Source: Chloroflexota bacterium
GTDB lineage: Bacteria > Chloroflexota > Chloroflexia > Chloroflexales > Roseiflexaceae
Assembly (NCBI GenBank): GCA_030550675.1
Contig: JAUQOW010000021.1
Coordinates: forward strand, 1-33,099
DNA: 33,099 nucleotides
Direction of reading: 5' to 3'
The translations under genes were made by a program, and so were the position numbers. Of the stretch, positions 8,519 through 15,315 are shown one piece after another. The stretch's first letter is position 1, and the number at the start of each line of letters is the position of its first letter. The notes under the pieces were generated by a model. It was not told the origin of the DNA. It searched no databases and worked only from the letters and a program-made list of their open reading frames with translations.

Positions 8519-8886
8519 GGGGATGACTGGTCTCGACAGGGAAGGATGTCTCAGGTTGCAAGCCGAGCCGCCCAGTCTCGTTAAAGGGGCAACGGCATAA
8601 CTGCCAACAACAACAAGGTCGTCGCCTTCAAGCCGGCGATGGCTCTGGCTGCCTAAGAAAACAGCAGCCCGCTCCCTTACTCTCACTCCGATGGAGTAAG
8701 TTCGAGCGTCAGACAGTCGGGGCGCTCCCGGCGAACGCCTGCTACGCCGGGCTAAGACAAGCAGGATGGCTCAAAAGTCGCTCTGTCCGCCGTGCGACTG
8801 CGAGCGACAGCAAACGACGGACTAAGCTTGTAGACGCCTGAGTCTAACTTTTCTGGACGGGGGTTCGACTCCCCCCATCTCCACCA
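8519..8886 (+). ncRNA. ssrA: Transfer-messenger RNA (tmRNA)
   Basis: tmRNA rescues ribosomes stalled on broken mRNA and adds a degradation tag. The 5' end GGGGATGACTGG and the 3' end CATCTCCACCA form a 7-bp acceptor stem with one G-U pair. The T-arm GGGGGTTCGACTCCCCC precedes the 3' end, and CCA is encoded. Total length is 368 nt in a one-piece layout. The tag frame starts at the GCC resume codon 8603 and ends at TAA 8654-8656, giving ANNNKVVAFKPAMALAA (17 residues). This is longer than the common 10-11 residues, but it keeps the ALAA end read by ClpX. The partner SmpB is not in the window. Confidence 0.97.
8603..8656 (+). other. tmRNA tag reading frame
   Basis: Codes ANNNKVVAFKPAMALAA followed by TAA. 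It is preceded by GGCATAACT, an A-rich resume context. The internal Met and the Lys/Val-rich middle are unusual, while the C-terminal ALAA is standard. Confidence 0.9.
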
Positions 8887-8894
8887 TTGCTATG

Positions 8895-8930
8895 CCCATC
8901 CTGCTTGCCGCCAGACACTTGCAGGATGGG
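8895..8930 (+). terminator. Terminator-like hairpin after ssrA
   Basis: Perfect 10-bp stem CCCATCCTGC / GCAGGATGGG with a 16-nt loop, starting 9 nt after the tmRNA CCA end. It is followed by CTTCGTGTTT, a broken T-run. Probably the intrinsic terminator of ssrA. Confidence 0.65.
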
Positions 8931-8949
8931 CTTCGTGTTTCCTATGAGT

Positions 8950-9131
8950 CCTGGATCAACGTCCGCTCGAGCGCTTTCCTCAATCAGTTCGACCTGCGTG
9001 AGCGTGATCGCGTCGAGGATGTATTGAGGCCACCCCCGAGTTTCGCGCAGATTGTCGACAGGGAGCGGAACTTCTTTGACCCCAGACTCGCAGGCGGCGC
9101 GCACCTTCTTCTGAATGCCGCCTGTTAGCAT
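8950..9131 (-). pseudogene. Fragment resembling the C-terminus of Lon protease
   Basis: Reading leftward from 9131 the translation begins MLTGGIQKKVRAACESGVK, then EVPLPVDNLR and a stretch ending in VELIEES. This lines up with the end of the Lon proteolytic domain, where GGLKEKxLAAHRxGIK is followed by a V(I/L)(I/L)P...N(K/R) motif and a final helix. Everything upstream in Lon (ATPase, catalytic Ser) is absent, because vapC ends 11 bp before it. The frame then continues through the ssrA hairpin into the tmRNA gene, which cannot be a true C-terminus. I read it as a relic. The alternative is a spurious frame. Confidence 0.4.
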
Positions 9132-9141
9132 CGCAGCCCTA

Positions 9142-9606
9142 TCAGGGGTGCTGGTTCGGATTCTCGGCAGGCAGGCCCTCGGCGCGGGCCGCAGCGACCA
9201 GATCGTCATCAGCGGCGACGAAGGTCAGGGCGGCCAGCCCGGCGGCAGTCAGCGGCTCATTCGCTGTCAGGGCCGCAGCGAGTTGTACAGCGTCATAACC
9301 GCGCAGCCGGCGGCGCTGGGTTAGAGCGACGGCCTGACTGGTAACAGTCGGTTCAATGGCGACAATCCGGTATTCCAAGTCGAAATGTCGCAGCACAAGA
9401 TTCACCAGATTGTCTCGTTCGTTCCGCGTAATAGCGCCAGCACGATGCCGTGCCGCAAGAGCCGCAGCAACTTCGACGCGCGTAATTTCGGCAACAACTA
9501 CAAAATAGCCAGTGGCCGGATCGATAAGCCTCGAAACCCAACCACTGCCTATCTCCTGAAGATACCGTTTCATCAGGGCGCTGGAGTCGAGAAAGAAGAT
9601 GCTCAT
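9142..9606 (-). CDS. VapC-type PIN-domain toxin (putative endoribonuclease)
   Basis: VapC toxins cut tRNA or rRNA with a Mg2+-dependent PIN nuclease until neutralised by the paired antitoxin. The 154-aa product has the acidic cluster of a PIN domain: Asp7 in LDSSALMKRY, Glu45 in TRVEVAAAL, Asp105 in RGYDAVQLA and Asp133-135 in VAADDDLV. Length is close to the family norm. ATG 9606 overlaps the antitoxin stop (ATGA), so the pair is translationally coupled with the antitoxin first, the normal order. It lies about 255 bp beyond ssrA, in convergent orientation to it. The target RNA cannot be told from the sequence. Confidence 0.88.
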   Translation of the reverse strand: MSIFFLDSSALMKRYLQEIGSGWVSRLIDPATGYFVVVAEITRVEVAAALAARHRAGAITRNERDNLVNLVLRHFDLEYRIVAIEPTVTSQAVALTQRRRLRGYDAVQLAAALTANEPLTAAGLAALTFVAADDDLVAAARAEGLPAENPNQHP

Positions 9607-9920
9607 TCCTTCGGCCCGCGCATCTCCAAGATCACCTCACTTAGCGGCTTCCCCCCGGCGCGATCAAGGATCGCGCGGACCTCCTCAAGCGTCAGAGTTG
9701 ACCTCGCTGCACGTTCTTTCTCCTCAGGCGACAACTCTGTCAGCAGACCAGCCTCACGCAGCACGGCGGTCGCGCGATCCCGCTCGCTCAGGTGAACGCT
9801 GGCAAGTTGCTCGGTCAGCAGTGTCGCTGCCACTGCCTCAACGGGTGCGCCACGCTGCCGGGCCTCCGCCAGCAAGCGCTGGTAGATCTCAGGCGGCAGA
9901 TCGAGCGTAATGGTCGTCAT
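9603..9920 (-). CDS. VapB-like antitoxin, ribbon-helix-helix type
   Basis: This 105-aa protein begins MTTITLDLPPEIYQRLLAEA, a pattern typical of ribbon-helix-helix DNA-binding antitoxins: a beta strand of alternating residues followed by a helix. The second half (about 50-105) is charged and would wrap the toxin. The start is ATG 9920; AGGAGG at 9924-9929 (reverse strand) sits about 5 nt upstream, and longer upstream extensions of the frame are not needed. Its stop overlaps the vapC start. Such antitoxins usually repress their own promoter with the toxin as co-repressor; an extended -10 box lies just upstream. Confidence 0.82.
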   Translation of the reverse strand: MTTITLDLPPEIYQRLLAEARQRGAPVEAVAATLLTEQLASVHLSERDRATAVLREAGLLTELSPEEKERAARSTLTLEEVRAILDRAGGKPLSEVILEMRGPKE

Positions 9921-9942
9921 AGATCCTCCTTTTTCGTCCTTG

Positions 9943-9948
9943 ATTCTA
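9943..9948 (-). promoter_or_regulatory. Extended -10 box for the vapBC pair
   Basis: Reverse strand reads TGGTAGAAT: TAGAAT preceded by the TGn extension. No good -35 box is seen. It would start transcription about 16 nt before the antitoxin ATG, giving a very short leader that holds the strong ribosome-binding site. Confidence 0.5.
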
Positions 9949-10905
9949 CCACACCGTGCGGCTATGAGCGCCCGACGATAGACTGCAACTCGCGGACGAA
10001 GGGCCAATGTCGCGGGTCAACCGCTTGAACTCATCGTCGGGGATGGCGTCGAGGATGCCGCGACTTACCGAGAGCGGCGCGGGGAACCGGCGACCAGCGG
10101 GCAGTTTCGCGCGGCTCAGGCGCTCGACCAGTTCATCCAACGGTGAGCTGCAATGCGCTCAGATGCGGCGTGGCGGTTCGACACGCTTGCCGCGCGCGAC
10201 TTGCGGCAAGCCGGGCGACGCGGACAATTCCGCTGCGCGCAGGCGCGCCCATTCCGCCATCGGTTCCGGGACGACGGCGCCGGATCAGCTGCGCCAGCGC
10301 GGTCATCAGGAGCAGCGCGGGCAGCGGGGAACGCATGCCGCGCGGCTCGGTTCGACTACGCTCACCGCAAGCAGCGGTCAGTCACTGTCCCCAACCTCCC
10401 GGATCCAGGCATGAATTGTCAGGCGGCAAGAAAGCGCATCCCTGTTGCGCCCTGGGTGGCGACTGCCCCCCAACCCTCGGCGAGCGGGGAATGCGCCGGG
10501 CAGTCGTTCCGCCGGACGTCCACCTGCGCGGTTCGGCGCGCTCACTGCGCATGGACGCCGCCATTCCCATCCGCGCAGGCGGACGGTCGGCCACAGGTCC
10601 GTCAGGGGCGATTTCAATCGCTGGCAGCCGGAGCGTCGTTTCCTGACATATCATGCCTGACCTCTCAGCCCACAGTCGGGCGTGCGCCCATGATTCGGGT
10701 GCATTCGCCATTGTGGGGCGCGCCGTTGCCGTGGGACACGCCGCCGGGCAAGGCGCCGCCGTGCCCCTACACCGCCCCCCATTCCTTCCCTGGGACGGAT
10801 CAGGTGGTGCGCTCATGATCGGGCACGCCACCGTCGTGGATACGCCGCTGCCCACGGGTACGCCGCCCACGGGCACGGTAGCGCCGTGCAAAGGATTGCC
10901 CGTGG
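9949..10905. other. Gene-poor GC-rich stretch with decayed coding debris
   Basis: I find no gene here with a credible start, ribosome-binding site and protein-like composition. Open frames exist on both strands, but they are rich in Arg/Ala/Pro and overlap one another. On the reverse strand, 10140 to about 9960 looks like a small broken gene: it reads PDDEFKRLTRDIGP, and a one-base frame change restores FVRELQSIVGRS and a stop. The right half holds GC-rich inverted and direct repeats such as CCCACGGGTACGCCG / CCCACGGGCACGGTA at 10852-10880. Confidence 0.5.
10709..10773. repeat. Imperfect GC-rich inverted repeat
   Basis: The left end TGTGGGGCGCGCCG and the right end CGCCGTGCCCCTACA are near-complementary and enclose about 30 bp that also contains internal GCCGCC/GGCGCC pairings. 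It resembles the TAGGGGC-type palindromes at 14685-14711 and may be a member of a short non-coding repeat family. Confidence 0.45.
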
Positions 10906-10911
10906 TATAAT
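10906..10911 (+). promoter_or_regulatory. -10 box upstream of the penicillin acylase-like gene
   Basis: A perfect TATAAT lies 43 bp before the ATG at 10954. A convincing -35 box at the right distance is not visible. Confidence 0.5.
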
Positions 10912-10953
10912 TGCCGCTATCTCCGTCGATGTTGAACTGTGTGCGAGGCAACA

Positions 10954-13365
10954 ATGCGGTTGCTAAAACGCCTTCTCCTCTGGCTGGTGTTGGGTCTGGT
11001 GATTGTGCTGGCATTCGGCGCTGGCGGCGGGTACCTGTGGCTGCGCCAGTCGCTGCCGAAGACGAGCGGCGAAATTCGGGTGAGCGGGATCAGCGGTCCG
11101 GTCACGATTGTGCGCGATAGCGATGGCGTGGCGCATATCACCGGCGCGACCGAAACTGACGCTGCGTTTGGGTTGGGGTTCGTCCACGCGCAGGATCGGC
11201 TCTGGCAGATGGAAGTGCAGCGTCGCATTGGTCATGGTCGGCTCTCTGAGATCTTTGGCGCAACCACGCTCAATACCGACCGCTTCTTGCGCACGCTCGG
11301 CGTAGCCCGCGCCGCGCGCAGCGCCCTAGAGCGGCTCGACGCTGAAACCGTCACCATCCTCGACGCCTACGCGGCAGGCGTGAACGCCTTCCTTGCCACC
11401 AACCCCATGCTGCCGCCGGAGTTCCTCATCCTTGGCGTTAAGCCCGAACCGTGGCAGCCAATCGATTCGCTCGTCTGGGCGAAAATGATGGCATGGGACC
11501 TGGGCGGCAACTGGAGCGATGAGGTGATGCGGTCGCTGCTGATTGCGCAGATCGGCGCGGAGGACGCCGATTTTCTGATGCCCGCCTACACTGCTGACGG
11601 TCCGCTGATCCTGCCGGAAGGCGTTCCGGTTCAGCCTGCAGCATCGACAACTGCGCCGGGCGTTGCAATCCAGCCTGCGACGGCGCAGGCAATGCTTGAC
11701 CTCTGGGAGACGGTGCATCTGACGACGGGGCTGGGAAACCGGCTGGCTGGCTCGAATAACTGGGTCATCGGCGGCGCACGCACGGCAAGCGGCAAACCGT
11801 TGCTGGTCAACGATCCGCACCTCGGCGCCCGCATCCCCTCGATCTGGTACCTGGCGCATATGCAGGGCGGCGCGCTCAATTCCATCGGCGCCACCTTTCC
11901 GGGGCTGCCAGCAGTCGTGATCGGTCATAATGAACGCATCGCCTGGGGCGTGACCAATACCGGTCCTGATGTGCAGGACCTCTACATCGAACGGATCGAT
12001 GCGCAGAATTATGTTGAGTACAACGGCAGGCGCGAACCGGTGACGCTGATCAGCGAGACGATCAACGTCAAGGACGCCGAGCCGGTGACGCTGACGGTGC
12101 GCATCACCCGTCATGGTCCGATCATCAGCGATGTGACGTCCGGCACTGGCGAGACGCTGGCATTCCGCTGGACGGCGCTTGACGAGGAAGACGCAACGCT
12201 CCGCGCCTTTCTCAACATCAACCGGGCGCGAAACTGGGAAGAGTTTACGGCGGCGCTGCGCGATCTCAAGGCGCCGATGCAGAACTTCGTCTACGCCGAT
12301 GTCGAGGGCAACATCGGCTACTACGCACCGGGCGCGCTACCGATCCGCCGCAACGGCGACGGGACGCTGCCCGTGCCGGGGTGGACCGACGAGTACGAAT
12401 GGGTCGGGTATGTGCCGTTCGAGGAGTTGCCCCACGTCTACAATCCGCCCCAGGGGTACATCGTCACCGCAAATAACCGGGTGGTCGGCAATGAGTACCC
12501 CTATCTGATGGGAACCTCGTGGGCGGCGCCGTACCGGGCGCAACGGATCATCGAACTGATTGAGCAGGGCAATCGGCTCACCGTCGCTGACATGCGCGCG
12601 ATGCTGGGTGATGTGGTTTCCGTGCAGGCGCGCGAGTTGTTGCCTGTGATGCTCGCGGTTCAACCTGCCGGACCGCGCGAAGCCGCTGCGCTCGAACTGC
12701 TGCGCGGCTGGGACGGCGCCATGCGGGGCGACAGCGCGGCAGCCGCCGTCTTTCAAGGATACTACTATGCCGCGATTGAGACGATCTTCGCCGATGAATT
12801 GCGCGACCTCTACGAGCGCCAGTACCAGTCTGAGCGCGATTTTCCGGCGATGGCGCTGCGCGCTGTATTGCTCGATGGTCGCAGCGAGTGGTGCGACAAT
12901 GTGACGACGATCGCGGTGACGGAAGACTGCGCAACCACGCTGGCGAAGGCGCTGACGCGCGGGTTGGAGGCGATGGCAGACGCGCAGGGTGAGAGTGATC
13001 CGACGCGCTGGCGCTGGGATCGCGTCCATCAGGCGGTCTTCCAGCACACGCCGTTCAGCCAGGTGGGGGCGCTGCGCGGCGTTTTTGAGCGGCGCATCCC
13101 TAACGGCGGCGACAATTTCACCGTGAATGTCGCACCGGTGCGTATCACGGAACCCTATCTGCAGTACAACGTGCCATCGTACCGCCAGATCATCGACCTG
13201 AACGACCTGAATGCGTCACGCTTCATGCACACAACCGGTCAGTCGGGCAATGTGCTGAGCAGTCGCTACAGCGATTATCTTGAACGCTGGCAGCGGGTGG
13301 AAGACATCCCCATGCGGTTCAGCGGCGCGATTGAGGGTGAGCGACTGGTGCTGGCAGGGGAGTGA
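10954..13365 (+). CDS. Penicillin acylase-family Ntn hydrolase (peptidase S45)
   Basis: The family consists of secreted or periplasmic amidases that hydrolyse acyl amides such as penicillins or acyl-homoserine lactones; the precursor cuts itself to expose an N-terminal Ser nucleophile. The 803-aa product starts with a hydrophobic anchor or signal (residues about 5-30). The alpha chain begins with the family feature VTIVRDSDGVAHI and has GFVHAQDRLWQMEV. The autocatalytic site is LAGSNNWVIGG with nucleophile Ser267 (codon 11752-11754), followed by NDPHLG. ATG 10954 follows GAGG at 10945-10948; a GTG 15 nt upstream is less well placed. The gene stands alone between a decayed stretch and a convergent nucleotidyltransferase gene. 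Substrate is unknown; lactone-signal quenching is possible but unsupported here. Confidence 0.92.
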   Translation: MRLLKRLLLWLVLGLVIVLAFGAGGGYLWLRQSLPKTSGEIRVSGISGPVTIVRDSDGVAHITGATETDAAFGLGFVHAQDRLWQMEVQRRIGHGRLSEIFGATTLNTDRFLRTLGVARAARSALERLDAETVTILDAYAAGVNAFLATNPMLPPEFLILGVKPEPWQPIDSLVWAKMMAWDLGGNWSDEVMRSLLIAQIGAEDADFLMPAYTADGPLILPEGVPVQPAASTTAPGVAIQPATAQAMLDLWETVHLTTGLGNRLAGSNNWVIGGARTASGKPLLVNDPHLGARIPSIWYLAHMQGGALNSIGATFPGLPAVVIGHNERIAWGVTNTGPDVQDLYIERIDAQNYVEYNGRREPVTLISETINVKDAEPVTLTVRITRHGPIISDVTSGTGETLAFRWTALDEEDATLRAFLNINRARNWEEFTAALRDLKAPMQNFVYADVEGNIGYYAPGALPIRRNGDGTLPVPGWTDEYEWVGYVPFEELPHVYNPPQGYIVTANNRVVGNEYPYLMGTSWAAPYRAQRIIELIEQGNRLTVADMRAMLGDVVSVQARELLPVMLAVQPAGPREAAALELLRGWDGAMRGDSAAAAVFQGYYYAAIETIFADELRDLYERQYQSERDFPAMALRAVLLDGRSEWCDNVTTIAVTEDCATTLAKALTRGLEAMADAQGESDPTRWRWDRVHQAVFQHTPFSQVGALRGVFERRIPNGGDNFTVNVAPVRITEPYLQYNVPSYRQIIDLNDLNASRFMHTTGQSGNVLSSRYSDYLERWQRVEDIPMRFSGAIEGERLVLAGE

Positions 13366-13600
13366 CGATTGACAAGTAACGAGTGATGAGTGCGATCATA
13401 AGCTGTATTCGTCGCCCTATCTGCGTTAGCAACGCCAGATCTGGCGTATGGTTGAGCGCTATCAGCCAGCTTCTGTATCAGGCAACGGGCAAAGGCGCCC
13501 GGTCGAGGAGTATGGGGGAATGCCTGGCAGATGACCTGAGAGCGCGATTACAATCACCTCGTCGGACTACCAGGCGGCTGACCTTCTGGTTACACGACTG

Positions 13601-14422
13601 TCATCTTTGCTCCCCGGACCTCGTCGCCAGGCGCTGTCTCAACTCCTGTTGCACATAGTCACGAAACACCTCCAGGAATGCAGCAGGAAACGCCCCTGTA
13701 TACTCAGCATCGCAGTAGTGCATCAGCGCTTTCTGAGTCAGCGGACGCAGCGTAAGGGGCAGGCGCTCAAGCGCCCATTCGCCTCCTTCCTTCTTTGAGA
13801 GCACCTGGCGCGTCTGCAAGAATGCCAGCGTGCGGCAGGCGTTCAGAATGGCATAGACCGGATCAGCGTAGATGCGGTCCAGCGCCTCGGCGACATCGGC
13901 GACAATCGCGGCGATGTAGTCAGCCTCCGGCACAGCGGGAAATACTTGAGCGGCAGGCGGACCGTAGAGCGCAACGCCTCGCTGCCGAACGACCGTGATG
14001 TGCGCGGAGAGGTCGGGGTCGCGCTGCTCGCTGGCGTTCCAGGCGCGCCACCGTTCTCCTGCAAGGTCGCGCGTGTAAGCGTCGCGCCACATTTCGCTGT
14101 AGTGGAAATCGAACGGCGGCGGATGGCGCCACGGCGTCAGCATTGCCAGCGTTAGAAAACTCACCTCAATCGGCGCTGGCTGGCGCGATGCGCGCAACAG
14201 GTGCACGGCAACGTCCCGCCTTGTCGTCGCGGTCATTGGCGCGCGCGTGACGACGAGAAGATCGAGATCGCTTTGCGCCGGGTTGAAGCATCCCATCGCC
14301 AGGGAGCCGTGCAGGTACACGCCAATCAGGGCGTCGCCGAGTATCGCGCGCACATCTGCAACGTAACGCTCGACCTGCGCCTGGATCAGGGTATTGGTCG
14401 TGCGATCACGGATCGCTCTCAT
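13601..14422 (-). CDS. AadA-like aminoglycoside nucleotidyltransferase family protein
   Basis: Members transfer AMP from ATP to hydroxyls of streptomycin or spectinomycin. The 273-aa protein has the polymerase-beta-type motif GS(39-40)LAMGCFNPAQSDLD(51-54), whose two Asp bind metal, and Glu86 in PIEVSFL, the position of the catalytic base in AadA. The C-terminal helical domain (about 150-265) matches the DUF4111 part of AadA. Length fits AadA (about 260 aa). ATG 14422 has only a weak GAAGG-type site upstream. Chromosomal setting without integron features suggests an intrinsic homologue rather than a recently acquired resistance cassette. The actual substrate is not determined by these motifs. 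It ends convergent to the acylase gene, with 235 bp of unremarkable DNA between. Confidence 0.88.
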   Translation of the reverse strand: MRAIRDRTTNTLIQAQVERYVADVRAILGDALIGVYLHGSLAMGCFNPAQSDLDLLVVTRAPMTATTRRDVAVHLLRASRQPAPIEVSFLTLAMLTPWRHPPPFDFHYSEMWRDAYTRDLAGERWRAWNASEQRDPDLSAHITVVRQRGVALYGPPAAQVFPAVPEADYIAAIVADVAEALDRIYADPVYAILNACRTLAFLQTRQVLSKKEGGEWALERLPLTLRPLTQKALMHYCDAEYTGAFPAAFLEVFRDYVQQELRQRLATRSGEQR

Positions 14423-14501
14423 GCCATCGCCTTCGTTGTTCCCTCATCGCCGTCTGTTCACCTTTGGGCGACCATCACCGCCATCCGCGTCCCGCCTGCC
14501 C

Positions 14502-14711
14502 CCGTTGGGGCGTCCCGGTCTGTCCCTGTTGGGGCGTCCCGCCGGGGCGTCCCGACCTGGACCCGTTGGGGCGTCCCGCCGGGGCGTCCCAATCCGTACC
14601 CCCTGTCGGGCGTCCCGCCGGGGCGTCCCGACCTGGACCCGTTGGGGCGTCCCGCCGGGGCATCCCGAATTCTGTACCCCCTCGTTGGGGCGACCCGGCG
14701 GGTCGCCCCTA
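14502..14711. repeat. Tandem GC-rich array ending in a perfect palindrome
   Basis: About four copies of a 38-40 bp unit built on GTTGGGGCGTCCCGCCGGGG followed by CGTCCCGACCTGGACC, with small variations in the spacer. The right end is the palindrome GGGGCGACCC-GGC-GGGTCGCCCC (14687-14709), flanked by TT and TA. Confidence 0.85.
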
Positions 14712-14918
14712 CCACGGGTTGCCCTGTCATGCGGGGTCCTGCGCCCGTGCGCTGCCGTTGCGCTGGAATCGCCGCTTGCGCCCGCCCACGATGGGTGATT
14801 GTCACCTGCCCCCGATGGCGTGGTCACCTGCAGGGGGCGCTCCTGCCTCACAAGGGTAGACTTTTTGGCAAGCCTCGTGTTGAGTCGTCCGCTTCAGGCA
14901 TCAGGATGCCAAAACACT

Positions 14919-14945
14919 CCCCTCTCCCGCGCTGCAGGAGAGGGG
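14919..14945. repeat. Short palindrome of the CCCCTCTCC...GGAGAGGGG type
   Basis: CCCCTCTCC (14919-14927) pairs with GGAGAGGGG (14937-14945) around a 9-nt loop and is followed by TTGGGGGTGAGGG. This is a widely distributed type of bacterial intergenic repeat. Confidence 0.75.
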
Positions 14946-15217
14946 TTGGGGGTGAGGGCAAAAACGGGCGTCAGGATGCGGAAAACACCCCTCCCACCCT
15001 GAAAACTCCGCCCCTGGGGGCGCCCCTACGCGGTGACGCCCTGGGATTCTCTGTGGCGGCAACGCGATCAACGCTCAACGCGATCGAGGGCGCTGTCCCG
15101 CAATGCGCTGGCATACGATCGCCTCCGAACCTTCTCGCCTGCACCCCGTAATCGCTCTCGTTGCCCTCGCGCTGCTGGCGTGTTTCGAGAGGCGTTGCGG
15201 CGTAACGTCTATTGCGA

Positions 15218-15240
15218 GAGACGTTGCGATGCAACGTCTC
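15218..15240. repeat. Short palindrome GAGACGTTGC-GAT-GCAACGTCTC
   Basis: Perfect 10-bp arms around a 3-nt loop, followed by TACG. Partial relatives (GGCGTTGCGGCGTAACGTCT) lie immediately to the left at 15191-15210, so the element is locally repeated. Confidence 0.8.
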
Positions 15241-15315
15241 TACGGAAACGCCTGACCTGAAATCCACCTTATAACCTCAGATCATTCTTTCCCCTCTCAC
15301 CTCTCGCCTCCTGCC

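Larger units (their letters stand above)
14423..15315. other. Repeat-rich intergenic region
   Basis: This stretch of about 890 bp has no credible gene. It is made up of a GC-rich tandem array (14502-14675), several short palindromes (14687-14709, 14919-14945, 15218-15240) and an imperfect direct repeat (CAGGATGCCAAAACACTCCCC near 14902 against CAGGATGCGGAAAACACCCC near 14973). Frames crossing it are repetitive Gly/Arg/Pro strings. Confidence 0.75.

Noticed and set aside
8860-8886. attL-type integration site at the tmRNA 3' end with an integrated element downstream
   Set aside because: No second copy of the tmRNA 3' sequence and no integrase gene are seen in the window, so an integrated element cannot be shown.
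13383-13658. 91-codon open frame between the acylase and nucleotidyltransferase genes
   Set aside because: No ribosome-binding site or recognisable domain, and it overlaps the end of the convergent gene. The 235-bp gap shows nothing else.
14502-14711. CRISPR array
   Set aside because: The units are adjacent tandem copies without unique spacers, and no cas genes are present.
14464-14859. Several open frames with Gly/Arg/Pro repeats on both strands
   Set aside because: They only translate the GC-rich tandem array.
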